A DNA stretch of 64,000 bases from Brevibacillus parabrevis (GTDB taxonomy: Bacteria; Bacillota; Bacilli; Brevibacillales; Brevibacillaceae): positions 124,001-188,000 of the forward strand of contig NZ_RHHV01000008.1 in assembly GCF_003710905.1 (NCBI RefSeq), written 5' to 3'. Made by a program: the position numbers and the translations under genes. Under the pieces are notes generated by a model. That model saw only the letters and a list, made by a program, of their open reading frames with translations. It was not told the origin of the DNA and made no database searches. Positions 35,052 to 44,637 of the stretch are shown piece after piece; positions within the stretch are counted from its first letter, which is position 1, and each line of letters opens with the position of its first letter.

Positions 35052-35600
35052 ATGGAGGTGCAGGCAAAACTGGCGATGAACCAGACGCGGGTGCAAGACG
35101 ATGCAGACTCGTTTCACGATCTGTTTACCGCTTACTACCCGTTCGTTGTCCGGCAGGCGATGCGGATTGTCCGCGAGCAGCAAGCAGCAGAAGATGTCGC
35201 TCAGGAAGTGTTTCTCTCCTTTTACGATACAGATCGCTCCACTGTAGAGAATATCCCGGCTTGGCTATCCAAAGCGGCACTCTATGCAGCCTGCAACTAT
35301 TTGCGATCAGAGAAGCGCAGGCAGGACAGGCAGGAGCGCACTACTGCGGATCAGGCGCACACCACGCCGTCATCCGAGGAAGCATGGCTGGAAAAAGAAG
35401 CGATCAGCCACGTGCAAGAGGTGCTGGACGAGCTGGATGAGCGTGAGCGTACTTTGCTGGTCATGAAATACTCCGGCTTTCCCTACGCCGAGCTGGCAAA
35501 AGCGACTGGAACTCCGGTTCAATCTGTCGGAACGATTTTGGCGCGAGCGAAAAACAAATTTCGCAGGCTATACGAGCGGATCAGGGGGGAAGAGGGATGA
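35052..35600 (+). CDS. ECF RNA polymerase sigma factor
   Basis: 182 residues: region 2 (FHDLFTAYYPFVVRQAMRIV, AAEDVAQEVFLSFY) about 20-75 and region 4 (LDELDERERTLLVMKYSGF, YAELAKATGTPVQSVGTILARA) about 125-175. It directs RNA polymerase to envelope-stress-type promoters. ATG 35052 has GGAGGAG upstream. Its stop overlaps the anti-sigma start by 4 bp, the usual coupling of an ECF sigma with its regulator. Confidence 0.92.
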   Translation: MEVQAKLAMNQTRVQDDADSFHDLFTAYYPFVVRQAMRIVREQQAAEDVAQEVFLSFYDTDRSTVENIPAWLSKAALYAACNYLRSEKRRQDRQERTTADQAHTTPSSEEAWLEKEAISHVQEVLDELDERERTLLVMKYSGFPYAELAKATGTPVQSVGTILARAKNKFRRLYERIRGEEG

Positions 35601-36775
35601 AATGTGCAGATACGGGCTTTATCCAGGCTTTTCTGGATGGAGAGTGCGAAGCCCGGGAGAGCGAGCAGTTCCGCAGTCACCTGACGGAGTGCGAGCAATG
35701 CCGCGCTCGCCTGGATGAGCTGATGGCTTTGGACGTTTGGTCGCGGGAACAGATCGAAGCAGACGTATTCGCCCGTGCCGATCAGGTGAAAGTGAACACG
35801 GACGCAGCTTGGCAGCGGTTTTCGCAAACAGTAGGAAAGGCAAACAAGAGCAATCAGTTGCGTGAGTGGAATCACCACAAAGAGCGCAAAGCAAAAAGGA
35901 GCTGGAACGAAATGAACAAATCGACGAAACGCTGGGTAACAGCGGCATCGGCAGCAGCTGTGGTCGCCGTGTCTCTGTCTTTTCCGCAAGTACAGGCGGC
36001 GGCTAATGACTTTTTGTCCATGTTTCGCATGAGCAAAGTCGAATTTGTCAAAGTGACGCAAGAAGACTTGCAAGAAGTGGAAAACTGGATGGCAAGCGGC
36101 AAAGCCGGGGAGATCGATCTGAAAGGAATCGGAAAGATCGAAATCGACGGAATGGATGACAACAAACAGGAAAGCCGTAACCACTACTACAACAACCGGG
36201 AAGCTGCGGAAAAAGCGGGAGTCAAGCTGCCGTCAGTGCCTGCCGACATGGCTGTGGAAGGGGTAGAAGTTACCTCGCCGTATCGCATGCATCTCGAAAT
36301 CGACACCGAGCGGGCAAACAAGCTGCTTGCCCAACTGCAAATTGATGCTCGCTTCGACGACGAGCTGAATGGCAAGCGCATCTCGCTGGAAGTGCCGAAA
36401 ATGCAAACAACATATATCGGCACCGGAAAAGAGAGCTATTCCTACACGATTGTGGACGCGCCTGAGCTGAAAGCTCCCGATGGCGTAGATCTGGAAAAGC
36501 TGCGCGAGACGATGCTGGCTCTGCCGTTTATCCCGGAGCAAGTGAAAAAGCAAATGCTTGACATCAAAGACTGGAAACATACGATTCCTGTTCCGTACAT
36601 GGCGGACGGCAAAAGCGACATGAAAGAAGTCAAAGTGAACGGCGAAGAGGGCATGCTGCTCACAAGCGAGTACAATACGCATCTCGTTTGGCAAAAAGAC
36701 GGGAAAATCCACATTTTGGATGGCAGCGAAAAGCGTGGAGAAGAACTTCTGGCTTTGGCAAAACAGCTGAACTAA
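35597..36775 (+). CDS. Zinc-finger anti-sigma factor with large extracytoplasmic domain
   Basis: 392 residues. The N-terminal ZAS domain has H-x3-C-x2-C in SHLTECEQC near residues 27-34, which should bind the sigma factor encoded just upstream. A helix near 112-135 (WVTAASAAAVVAVSLSF) spans the membrane. The remaining about 255 residues lie outside and presumably sense a cell-envelope signal. Signal and release mechanism are unknown. Confidence 0.88.
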   Translation: MKCADTGFIQAFLDGECEARESEQFRSHLTECEQCRARLDELMALDVWSREQIEADVFARADQVKVNTDAAWQRFSQTVGKANKSNQLREWNHHKERKAKRSWNEMNKSTKRWVTAASAAAVVAVSLSFPQVQAAANDFLSMFRMSKVEFVKVTQEDLQEVENWMASGKAGEIDLKGIGKIEIDGMDDNKQESRNHYYNNREAAEKAGVKLPSVPADMAVEGVEVTSPYRMHLEIDTERANKLLAQLQIDARFDDELNGKRISLEVPKMQTTYIGTGKESYSYTIVDAPELKAPDGVDLEKLRETMLALPFIPEQVKKQMLDIKDWKHTIPVPYMADGKSDMKEVKVNGEEGMLLTSEYNTHLVWQKDGKIHILDGSEKRGEELLALAKQLN

Positions 36776-36884
36776 AGAAGCAGCATAAAGCGAAATATAA
36801 AGCGGAATGGCAGAGTTTTCCTGTAGGGGGAGGCTCTGCTTTGTCCCGTTTTCCGCTAAAGTTTCAAGTTTTAGGAGGCATGAG
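36776..36884 (+). promoter_or_regulatory. Leader with stem-loop before the ABC exporter genes
   Basis: Nested inverted repeats AGCGGAA/TTCCGCT and GCAGAG/CTCTGC lie between the anti-sigma stop and the AGGAGG of the next gene. They could be an attenuator or processing site. No clear T-run follows. Confidence 0.35.
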
Positions 36885-37847
36885 ATGTCCAATTACGTAA
36901 TCGAGACCTGGGATTTGTCCAAGCAGTACAACGGCAAGGCGGGCTGCAAAAACATCACTTTGCAAGTGCCGCGTGGCAGTGTGTTTGGATTTCTCGGGCA
37001 AAATGGCGCAGGGAAAAGCACGTTTGTCAGGACGATGCTCGGTCTGCTGCACCCGACAGCGGGCAAGGCCGTCATGCTTGGGCATCCGATCGGCACGGTG
37101 GAATCGCGGCAAAAGGTCGGGTATTTGCCGGAGCTGTTTCGCTACCCCGATTGGCTGACGGGCCAACAGCTTCTGGAGCACCACGCCCAGCTGTGCGGAT
37201 TGTCCCGTTCCCAGGGCAGAGCGGTCATCCGGGATGTACTGGAGCAGGTAGGGCTGGCAGGGCGTGAGCGCGAGCGCATTCGCGGCTATTCCAAAGGCAT
37301 GCAGCAGCGCATCGGAATCGCTTGTGCGCTCTTGTCCGATCCCGAGCTGATTTTTTTGGATGAGCCGACCTCGGCGCTGGACCCGATTGGGCGAAAAGAA
37401 GTGCGCGAGTTGATTACCAGGCTCCGCGATCAAGGAAAAACGATTTTTCTCAACAGCCATTTGCTGAGCGAGATGGAGAGCGTCTGCAACTATGTAGGGA
37501 TTATTCACCGCAGCGAGCTGGTCGTGCATGGAGATTGGCGCAAGCTGAGCAGCGTTGCCCCGCAGGTGGAGCTTACGGTGGAAGCGGCGAGTTTTTCGGC
37601 GGGTGAGGAGCTTCCGGCATTCGTGACAGAGAGCAGATTGCTCAGGGAAGCTGCTTCTCGCGCCACGTGGCTTTTGACTCTGGATCAGGACAACCGGGTT
37701 CCGGCTCTTTTGCAGGCACTGGTTGGCCGAGGCGCTGCAGTACATGAGGTTGTGCAAAAGCAGCAATCGCTGGAGGAAGTATTTTTGTACTGGGTGCAAA
37801 AGAAGGAGGGGGAAGCACATGTGGCCGATCATGAAAATCACGTATAG
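36885..37847 (+). CDS. ABC exporter ATPase (ABC-2 type partner)
   Basis: 320 residues: Walker A GQNGAGKST near 40, signature YSKGMQQRIGIACALL, Walker [14 protein letters not shown], then a C-terminal extension as in CcmA/NatA-like ATPases. ATG 36885 has AGGAGG 7 nt upstream; the frame extends further up but without a ribosome-binding site. It overlaps the permease gene by 29 bp. Likely exports a peptide or lipid; probably part of the sigma-factor response. Confidence 0.92.
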   Translation: MSNYVIETWDLSKQYNGKAGCKNITLQVPRGSVFGFLGQNGAGKSTFVRTMLGLLHPTAGKAVMLGHPIGTVESRQKVGYLPELFRYPDWLTGQQLLEHHAQLCGLSRSQGRAVIRDVLEQVGLAGRERERIRGYSKGMQQRIGIACALLSDPELIFLDEPTSALDPIGRKEVRELITRLRDQGKTIFLNSHLLSEMESVCNYVGIIHRSELVVHGDWRKLSSVAPQVELTVEAASFSAGEELPAFVTESRLLREAASRATWLLTLDQDNRVPALLQALVGRGAAVHEVVQKQQSLEEVFLYWVQKKEGEAHVADHENHV

Positions 37848-38685
37848 GGAGATGATCTCCAAGCGGATTTTTACGATTACGATATTGATGTCGCTGGCTT
37901 TCCTGTTGCTGTTTGGCGTAGCGACCTGGTATGCGGCGCGGGAAATGAACGAGTCATGGGGTGGCAGGGCAAGTGACATGCTGCTGCAAAAAAACTTTTT
38001 CTCCACGCAACTGCTCGGCATGGGCCTGTACTTTGGTTCGTTCATTACGGCGCTGCTCGCGATCCTGAGCAGTGTCGGCAGTATTGCCCACGAAGTCGAG
38101 AGTCATCAGATTGATACGTGGTTGGCCCGGGCGTTGCCGCGCCACCGATACGTCCTGGGGAAGTTCGGCGGATTGACGAGCATGCTTGTCCTCTATGCGC
38201 TCCTGATGTTTCTCGGCATTCTCGGGATCAATCAATGGGTTGGCGGAGGCATGCTGGCGGTTGACGTGAGTGCGCAGCAAATAGGGACGTCGCTCGGGTA
38301 TTTTATCCTGATGCCAGTGATTCTCGTCTGCGTCTCCTTGCTGCTCAGCAGCATCACGACGACGGTAACAGGCGGCATCATCCTGATCATTTTGTACGGA
38401 ATCAGCTTCATCGGCGGGTTTGTCGAGCAGATCGGGTCGATTTTGGGGGAGAACGCACTGATCAACATCGGGATTATATCCAGCTTGTTGTTTCCTACCG
38501 ATTCGCTGTTCAGACAATCGACGGTCGCGCTTTTCGAGGCAGCGGAGGACCCGATTTCGTTTGCTTCCCAGGGGATATTTGGCACCACGTCTCCGCCAAG
38601 CCAGTTGATGTTTTTCTACACGCTGTTTTACGGCGCGGCGACGCTGGCGCTGGCTGTCCGGTTGTTTGGAAAGCGGGATGTGTAG
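37819..38685 (+). CDS. ABC-2 type permease
   Basis: 288 residues, about six membrane helices: ITILMSLAFLLLFGVATWYAA, YFGSFITALLAILSSVGSI, SMLVLYALLMFLGILGI and others. The E-S-H-Q-I-D-T-W-L-A-R motif near 95-105 is typical of ABC-2 permeases (coupling helix). Start at 37819 follows GGAGGGGG inside the ATPase gene's end. A terminator closes the operon. Confidence 0.88.
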   Translation: MWPIMKITYREMISKRIFTITILMSLAFLLLFGVATWYAAREMNESWGGRASDMLLQKNFFSTQLLGMGLYFGSFITALLAILSSVGSIAHEVESHQIDTWLARALPRHRYVLGKFGGLTSMLVLYALLMFLGILGINQWVGGGMLAVDVSAQQIGTSLGYFILMPVILVCVSLLLSSITTTVTGGIILIILYGISFIGGFVEQIGSILGENALINIGIISSLLFPTDSLFRQSTVALFEAAEDPISFASQGIFGTTSPPSQLMFFYTLFYGAATLALAVRLFGKRDV

Positions 38686-38710
38686 ATCGCACAAAGATGA
38701 AAATGATAGC

Positions 38711-38746
38711 AGCCCGAGCCGTGAAGAGACGGACTCGGGCTTTTTT
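38711..38746 (+). terminator. Intrinsic terminator of sigma/ABC operon
   Basis: AGCCCGAGCCG-tgaagaga-CGGACTCGGGCT followed by TTTTTT. Confidence 0.88.
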
Positions 38747-38811
38747 CTGGGAAAAACGTCGAGACGTTTTTCATGAAATGGGATGTGAGTGCTTGCGGTC
38801 AACAGGACGGT

Positions 38812-39033
38812 CTAGCGTGTGTCAAGGTGGTCGGATTGCGGGGGAGCGGCTGGTTCTTTTTGTTCGCCTTTTTGTAGAAGCTGGATCAATTGGTCCAGCT
38901 TTTCATTTCGTTCTTGGTCGAGGGCAATTTTGTTGTTCATGAACCGGATCAGGCTAATGAGCAAATAAATGATCAGGCCGTAAAACAAAAGCATGATGAA
39001 CAGTGGGATGGATGCGATTCCGAAATCGAGCAT
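38812..39033 (-). CDS. Small membrane protein, 73 aa
   Basis: 73 residues: a hydrophobic helix (IPLFIMLLFYGLIIYLLISLI, about 8-29), then a short amphipathic coiled-coil-like tail (DQERNEKLDQLIQLLQKG) and an acidic/proline end. The architecture recalls small Bacillota membrane proteins of the DUF4083 kind; function unknown. Monocistronic and convergent with the ABC operon. Confidence 0.7.
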   Translation of the reverse strand: MLDFGIASIPLFIMLLFYGLIIYLLISLIRFMNNKIALDQERNEKLDQLIQLLQKGEQKEPAAPPQSDHLDTR

Positions 39034-39186
39034 GCAAACCTCCGTTTGGAAAAATATAGGTTGTCACTATTGTACCATTTAAACGAATAAGCAGACAGGC
39101 GTATCGTGAATTTTATGACGTTTATGACAAAAATGCGGGTAAAACTGTTTATGCGCAAATTGTATTCGGATTTTTACGAACATTGC

Positions 39187-39242
39187 TATAATGACAGCAG
39201 CAAATGAAAGCGCATTCGTACACGTTGTTGTAAGCGCATTCT
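39187..39242 (+). promoter_or_regulatory. Citrate transporter promoter with two cre (CcpA) sites
   Basis: Extended -10 TGCTATAAT (39184-39192). TGAAAGCGCATTCG (39205-39218) and TGTAAGCGCATTCT (39229-39242) match the cre consensus TGWAAGCGYTWNCW at 12 and 13 of 14 positions. They lie just downstream of the start region, where CcpA would block transcription. A CitT-type site should lie further upstream but is not obvious. Confidence 0.65.
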
Positions 39243-39260
39243 CCCAAGGAGGAAAAAGGT

Positions 39261-40571
39261 ATGCTGTCATGGCTTGGCTTTTTAATGGTAGCCGTTTTCA
39301 TGTATTTGATCATGTCGAAGCGACTTTCGGCTTTGGTTGCACTTATTGTGGTTCCTGTTGTGTTTGCTTTGCTCGGCGGCTTTGCGGATCAGCTTGGCAC
39401 GATGATGCTTGCCGGTATCAAGCAGATTGCGCCTACGGGAATCATGCTGCTGTTTGCCATCCTGTACTTCGGAATCATGATGGATGCTGGCTTGTTTGAT
39501 CCGTTGATTGCGAAAATATTGCAGATCGTCAAGGGCGATCCGCTGAAAATCGTCGTCGGTACGGCGATTCTCGCCAGTCTGGTCGCATTGGACGGAGACG
39601 GTACGACGACTTACATGATTACGGTCACGGCCATGTTGCCGCTGTATCAACGAATGGGGATCAAACCGATGATTTTGGCGGTCATTCCGATGCTTGCGCT
39701 GGGCGTCATGAACATGGCGCCGTGGGGCGGTCCGACTGCGAGAGCGATGAGTGTGTTGGGACTGGACGCATCCGAGCTGTTTACCCCGCTCATTCCTGCC
39801 ATGGCTGCCGGGATCGCTTGGGTCATTTTCGTCGCCTGTATATTGGGCAAAGCAGAACGGAAACGGCTGGGGATTATCGAGCTTGGCGGTGCATCTCGCG
39901 CATCGTCGCCAGCACAAGCCGAGTTGGCGGCGGCTCATGAAGCAACTGCGAGCAAGCGTCCACAGCTGCTCTGGTTTAATCTGCTGCTGACCGTTGCGCT
40001 GATGCTCGGACTTATCACCAGCTTTTTGCCTTTGCCCATCTTGTTCATGATCGCGTTTGCCATCGCGCTGTTGATCAACTATCCCAAAATGGAAGACCAG
40101 AAGGAGCGGATCGCAGCGCACGCGGGCAACGCTCTCGCGACTGTCTCGATGGTCTTCGCTGCCGGAATTTTTACAGGCATTTTGACCGAGACAAAAATGA
40201 TTGACGCCATGTCGAATACGGTTGTCTCCTGGCTGCCGGACTCGCTTGGCTCGCACATGCCTGTATTGGTCGCTTTGACCAGCATGCCTTTTACGTATTT
40301 CATGTCCAACGACGCCTATTATTTCGGCGTGGTGCCGATTTTGGCAAATGCGGCAGCAGCGTATGGGGTCGATCCGGCAGAGATCGGGCGGGCGTCGATT
40401 CTCGGCCAGCCCTTGCACGTTTTGAGTCCGCTGTTTGCCGCTCAATATTTGCTGCTGGGGATGGTTGGCGTGGACTACGCGCAGACGCAGCGCTTTATCA
40501 TGAAATGGGCATTCGGCACTTCGCTTGTCATGATCGTTGTCGCGTTGCTTACGGGAGTGCTCACGTTGTAG
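39261..40571 (+). CDS. citM: CitMHS-family metal-citrate:proton symporter
   Basis: 436 residues, about 11-12 helices. CitMHS signatures are LFAILYFGIMMDAGLFDP near 65-82, DGDGTTTYMITV near 115-126, and APWGGPTARAM near 152-162; the second half repeats with TSMPFTYFMSNDAYYFG. It takes up citrate complexed to a divalent metal. AAGGAGG precedes the ATG. CitST-type regulators follow after a terminator, as in the Bacillus citrate locus; cre sites indicate carbon catabolite repression. Confidence 0.9.
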   Translation: MLSWLGFLMVAVFMYLIMSKRLSALVALIVVPVVFALLGGFADQLGTMMLAGIKQIAPTGIMLLFAILYFGIMMDAGLFDPLIAKILQIVKGDPLKIVVGTAILASLVALDGDGTTTYMITVTAMLPLYQRMGIKPMILAVIPMLALGVMNMAPWGGPTARAMSVLGLDASELFTPLIPAMAAGIAWVIFVACILGKAERKRLGIIELGGASRASSPAQAELAAAHEATASKRPQLLWFNLLLTVALMLGLITSFLPLPILFMIAFAIALLINYPKMEDQKERIAAHAGNALATVSMVFAAGIFTGILTETKMIDAMSNTVVSWLPDSLGSHMPVLVALTSMPFTYFMSNDAYYFGVVPILANAAAAYGVDPAEIGRASILGQPLHVLSPLFAAQYLLLGMVGVDYAQTQRFIMKWAFGTSLVMIVVALLTGVLTL

Positions 40572-40594
40572 CAGAGAACTTGCGAACTTGCGGG

Positions 40595-40625
40595 AAAAAG
40601 AGGCCGGGCGAAGGGCCTCTTTTTC
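40595..40625 (+). terminator. Intrinsic terminator between citM and citS
   Basis: AAAAAGAGGCC-gggcgaa-GGGCCTCTTTTT. Confidence 0.85.
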
Positions 40626-40674
40626 AGTTGGACGCAAAATTGGGTTACAATGAGAAGAAGGGGGGGAGAGGAAC

Positions 40675-42261
40675 GTGCGTTTTCACAGCAAGCTGATGTT
40701 GATCATCTGTTCGCTCCTGCTAGGTGTCATCGTGATTTTGGGGATTACGTTTGAGCTGATGCTCGCGGATGCCCTGGAAAAAGAGATTGGCAGACGGGCG
40801 TTGGACACGGCGAAAACCGTGGCGCAAATGGAGGAAATCAAGCAGGCGTTTTACACAGAGGACCCGGCCAAAATCATCAATCCGATTGCGGAAAAAATCC
40901 GGGTAAGCACGAACGCCGCTTTTATTACAGTTGGCAATTTGCAAGGGATTCGCTACTCCCATCCAGACCCGGATGAAATCGGCAAGCCGATGGTCGGGGG
41001 CGATAACGAAACGGTGTTCGAAGGAAACTCGATCATCTCGGAAACGGTCGGATCGCTGGGGCCTGGCCTCAGGGGAAAAACGCCGATCTATAATGAAGCA
41101 GGGCAAGTGATAGGAGTCGTATCTGTCGGATTTTTGTTTGCCGATATTAATGAGACGATTGAATCGTACCGCGACCGGATTGTGCTTGTCGGGATCATCA
41201 CGCTGCTTTTGGGCGTCGTGTGTACGATGCTGCTTGCCCGGAATGTCAAAAAAGCGATTTTCGGCTTGGAACCAGCGAGCATCGGACGGTTGTATCAGGA
41301 GAACCAGGCTGTGCTTGAATCGATTCGCGAAGGCATTGTGGCGGTCAACGAGACAGGGGCGATCACGCTTGCCAATCAGACGGCGCAACGACTGCTCGGC
41401 CAAAAGCAGGAAAAGGAGCGCGATTGTTTGACAGAGAAGCAGGACGACCTGGTGCACGCGCTTGGCCTCACGGAAGTAATCGAGACGGGGGAAGCCGAGT
41501 TTGACCGCGAAGCGCTGGTGAACGAGCAGGTGCTGATTGTCAACCGCGTGCCGATCAAGGATGCGAACAACCAGATCACGGGCGCTGTCGCCAGCTTCCG
41601 CAACCGTTCGGAATTGTTCGAGGTGACGCAGGAGCTGTCCAGGGTAAAGGAATATGCTGAAGTGCTCCGCTCGCAAACGCACGAGTATTCCAACAAGCTG
41701 CACCTGATCTCCGGTTTGATCCAGCTGGAGTCGTATCAGGAAGCAATCCAGTTTATCTCGTCCGAGCTGGATGCACACGTCAGCCACACGCGATTCATTT
41801 TGCAAGAGGTGCCAGATCCGCTGATCGCCGGACTTTTGCTCGGCAAGCTGAATCAGGCCAATGAGCGCAAAATTGAGCTGAAAATCGATCCGGAAAGCAA
41901 CTTCCGCGAAATTCCAGCGGCTATTGATCGCGCCCAACTGATTGTCATTTTGGGAAATTTGCTCGATAATGCGATGGATGCCGTCTGGGCACCGGGCGCC
42001 TTTGCCCAGGAGATCACGATCTTTTTGCTCGATATGGAAGAGGTGCTGTTGATCGAAGTAGAAGATCGCGGCCCAGGCATCTCGCGGGAACATGCCGAGC
42101 GGGTATTCGAGCTTGGCTTTTCTACCAAGCAGCAGCCGAATCACGGGTACGGCCTGCATCTGGTGCAACAAGCGGTTTCCCAGCTGCATGGCAATATTAC
42201 GCATACAGGTAATCCGGCGGGCGGAACTATTTTTACGGTGACGCTGCCGAAAGAGGTTTGA
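40675..42261 (+). CDS. citS: CitA/DcuS-type sensor histidine kinase (CitS-like)
   Basis: 528 residues: TM1 about 7-29, an extracytoplasmic sCache domain with the citrate/dicarboxylate marker RYSHPDPDEIGKPMVGGD near 93-110, TM2 about 172-192, PAS about 210-300, a DcuS-type histidine box (RSQTHEYSNKLHLISGL near 337-353) and HATPase with LGNLLDNAMDA and GPGIS. It senses citrate or a related carboxylate and phosphorylates the downstream regulator. GTG start with GGGGGGAGAGG upstream. Confidence 0.9.
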   Translation: MRFHSKLMLIICSLLLGVIVILGITFELMLADALEKEIGRRALDTAKTVAQMEEIKQAFYTEDPAKIINPIAEKIRVSTNAAFITVGNLQGIRYSHPDPDEIGKPMVGGDNETVFEGNSIISETVGSLGPGLRGKTPIYNEAGQVIGVVSVGFLFADINETIESYRDRIVLVGIITLLLGVVCTMLLARNVKKAIFGLEPASIGRLYQENQAVLESIREGIVAVNETGAITLANQTAQRLLGQKQEKERDCLTEKQDDLVHALGLTEVIETGEAEFDREALVNEQVLIVNRVPIKDANNQITGAVASFRNRSELFEVTQELSRVKEYAEVLRSQTHEYSNKLHLISGLIQLESYQEAIQFISSELDAHVSHTRFILQEVPDPLIAGLLLGKLNQANERKIELKIDPESNFREIPAAIDRAQLIVILGNLLDNAMDAVWAPGAFAQEITIFLLDMEEVLLIEVEDRGPGISREHAERVFELGFSTKQQPNHGYGLHLVQQAVSQLHGNITHTGNPAGGTIFTVTLPKEV

Positions 42262-42290
42262 ACGTCGCAGATGAAGGAGGGAGAGCTGTA

Positions 42291-43019
42291 TTGAAGAGCA
42301 TGGCGGGAAAAAGCGCAATACGGGTTTTGATTGTAGAGGACGATTTGAGGATTGCCGAAGTAAATCGTCGCTTTGTGGAAAAGGTGGAAGGGTACGAGGT
42401 TGTCGGCATTGCAACCAATGCCCAGGAAGCCAGGGATCAGCTGGAGCTGCTTCAGCCCGATTTGGTGCTGTTGGACATTTATTTTCCGGACATGGACGGA
42501 CTGGATTTCTTGTCTGTGATCAAGGAGCAGTTTCCCGCGTGCGACTGCATCATGCTGACAGCAGCCAAAGAGGTGGATACCGTCGTAGAAGCGATACGCT
42601 ACGGCGTCTTTGATTTCATCACCAAGCCGCTGATTTTTGCCCGCCTGCAACAGACTTTGCAGAGCTACCAGGAGTTCAGGCAAAAAGTGCGGGAGTGGAA
42701 ACAGGACAGGGAGCAAATCAGCCAGGCCCAGATTGATGAGCTAATTTCCCGGACAAGCAGCAAAAAACCAGCGGAAGGAAGAGCCGTCAAAGGGATTGAT
42801 CAGATTACACTGGACAAAATATCCGGTTATCTGATGCAAACACAAGAAGCTACTACCGAGCTGGTCAGCAAAGAAACGGGCATCAGCCGTTCAACGGCCC
42901 GTCGCTATTTGGAGTATCTGGTTGCTATTGGCGAAGCCGTCGCTGACCTTTCCTACGGCGTGGTTGGACGGCCAGAACGTGTGTACAGAATGGTGAGCGG
43001 GCGAAAAGACGGCAACTGA
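42291..43019 (+). CDS. citT: CitT/CitB-type response regulator
   Basis: 242 residues: receiver domain with VEDD, the phospho-accepting Asp in LVLLDIYFPDMDG near 55, and a conserved Thr/Lys (MLTAAKE, ITKPL), then a linker and a C-terminal winged HTH (ELVSKETGISRSTARRYLEYL). TTG 42291 is chosen: AAGGAGGG lies about 10 nt upstream, whereas ATG 42300 is too far. It should activate citM. Reading citM, citS, citT along the strand, the locus is self-contained. Confidence 0.88.
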   Translation: MKSMAGKSAIRVLIVEDDLRIAEVNRRFVEKVEGYEVVGIATNAQEARDQLELLQPDLVLLDIYFPDMDGLDFLSVIKEQFPACDCIMLTAAKEVDTVVEAIRYGVFDFITKPLIFARLQQTLQSYQEFRQKVREWKQDREQISQAQIDELISRTSSKKPAEGRAVKGIDQITLDKISGYLMQTQEATTELVSKETGISRSTARRYLEYLVAIGEAVADLSYGVVGRPERVYRMVSGRKDGN

Positions 43020-43040
43020 ACAACTAGCGGCTTTTCAGGA

Positions 43041-44522
43041 TTAAACCAGCGGATGAGCGCCGCCGACCATGTCGGACAGCTCCTTTTTCCGTCTGGTTTT
43101 TTCTTTGTACATGGCTGCATCAGCTTGCTCGATCATGTCCTCGATCGTTACATCCATACCAGAGCAGAAATAAAACAGTCCGTGGCTCGCCGTAATGAGG
43201 TACGGCTTTTTCTGGGCGGCATTGATCGCCAAAAACTGCTGCCAGATGACGTCCCAAAGCGCATCGACTGCTTCTTGCGACTTGCCGGTAAAGAGGATGA
43301 TGAACTCGTCACCGCCGTAGCGAAACAAAATGTCGTCAGCGCAGATGACGCCTCTGATCACATCGCACACCGTCGTGATCAGCGCGTCGCCCTCCCGGTG
43401 TCCGTACTGGTCGTTTACTTGCTTGAGATTGTTGATGTCGACGAAGCAAATCGTGCATGAAATCCAGGAGCTGCGGGATTCAGCGACGATCTGTTGCAGG
43501 GCTTCGATCCCGCTCCGGCGATTCAACTGACCAGTCAGCAAGTCGATCGAGGCGTGCTTTGCCAGCTCGCTTTCTACTTTTTTCAACTCGGTGATGTCTG
43601 TCATCCCGGATAAAATGCACGGGATGTTGTCGTACTCAATCACTTCATAGTGAACCATGGCCCAACGGGTAAAGCCCGGCGCGCTTTTTTGCTGGAGCAC
43701 GTGGTTTTTGATGCTGCCTGTTTTGCGCAGTTGCTCGACGACTTCCTGGCGATCTGCTGCGTCTTGAAAAACATAGCTCGTGTCGTAACGTTCTTCGTCA
43801 CCTGCTGTGCAGGGCCATTCTTTTTGGGCGCGCTCGTTCATCAGCAAAATGCGCCCGTCAGAGAGGCGGGAGAGAAGCAGCGGGTACGGATTGATGTCAA
43901 ACAATTTGCGCAAATTTTCCGCTGATTCCTTTTGCTCACGCTTGTAGTTGAACTCTTTTTTTCTATAAGAATGGAAAGCAAGCACGATGAAAAAGGAGAT
44001 GCACACCGTCATGCTCGTATTGATCTGTTTGGCGTGAAGCGAGAAATCATCCTGGGGAATTTGCGCCAACACATACAGAAACAGCAAGTGACAAGGCACA
44101 AGAATATAGGCGAAGTACCGCGGGCGCAGCGGAAAGACGGCTGCAACCCCGATGAGCACGACGACGTAGGCGTCAATATTTCCCGAGAGTCTGTGGCTGT
44201 TCAAAGACGACAGAGCGCTTGCTAGGACGTAGCCCGCCACGAACAAAATGATCAGAGAGTGCGGCCAGGAGGAGCGCATGAAGCTTTCGCTCTTCTGAAA
44301 TTTTTGATAGATGAAGACGAGAATCAAGGAGGCGATAAAGCCTGATGTATGTATAGAAGTAAGCGTGTAAAGAAACAGCGGATTGCCGACGTCTTTAAGC
44401 AGGACGAGATCGACGTACAGAAAGACGGGATAGCACAAAAGCAAGAATATCGAGGTCATCCGTAACCGCGCGAACAAAAGGCTGTTATTCCATTCGTGAA
44501 AGGCATCATCGTAGCGATTCAT
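43041..44522 (-). CDS. Membrane diguanylate cyclase (PAS-GGDEF)
   Basis: 493 residues. Six or so N-terminal helices (about 20-190) form a membrane sensor, a PAS domain follows (about 210-320), and the GGDEF domain is complete (DLLTGQLNRRSGIEAL, CFVDINNLKQVND, RYGGDEF). The inhibitory I-site RxxD is absent (CADD at that position), so the enzyme should escape product inhibition. It makes c-di-GMP from GTP. ATG 44522 has GGGAG 8 nt upstream. It lies about 2 kb from the PilZ-containing synthase operon. Confidence 0.9.
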   Translation of the reverse strand: MNRYDDAFHEWNNSLLFARLRMTSIFLLLCYPVFLYVDLVLLKDVGNPLFLYTLTSIHTSGFIASLILVFIYQKFQKSESFMRSSWPHSLIILFVAGYVLASALSSLNSHRLSGNIDAYVVVLIGVAAVFPLRPRYFAYILVPCHLLFLYVLAQIPQDDFSLHAKQINTSMTVCISFFIVLAFHSYRKKEFNYKREQKESAENLRKLFDINPYPLLLSRLSDGRILLMNERAQKEWPCTAGDEERYDTSYVFQDAADRQEVVEQLRKTGSIKNHVLQQKSAPGFTRWAMVHYEVIEYDNIPCILSGMTDITELKKVESELAKHASIDLLTGQLNRRSGIEALQQIVAESRSSWISCTICFVDINNLKQVNDQYGHREGDALITTVCDVIRGVICADDILFRYGGDEFIILFTGKSQEAVDALWDVIWQQFLAINAAQKKPYLITASHGLFYFCSGMDVTIEDMIEQADAAMYKEKTRRKKELSDMVGGAHPLV

Positions 44523-44556
44523 ATGCTTTTCTCCCAATCCTTTGCTTGAAAGATCG

Positions 44557-44606
44557 AAAAAACCCCACGCAAGCACGAGCTGTATCCATAGCGTGTTCGC
44601 GTGGGA
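44557..44606 (-). terminator. Terminator downstream of trmB
   Basis: On the minus strand CCCACGCGAACACG ... CGTGCTTGCGTGGGG followed by TTTTTT; it separates trmB from the GGDEF gene. Confidence 0.85.
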
Positions 44607-44637
44607 GTCATTTACTTGTAAAAGCGTTGCGCTTCGC

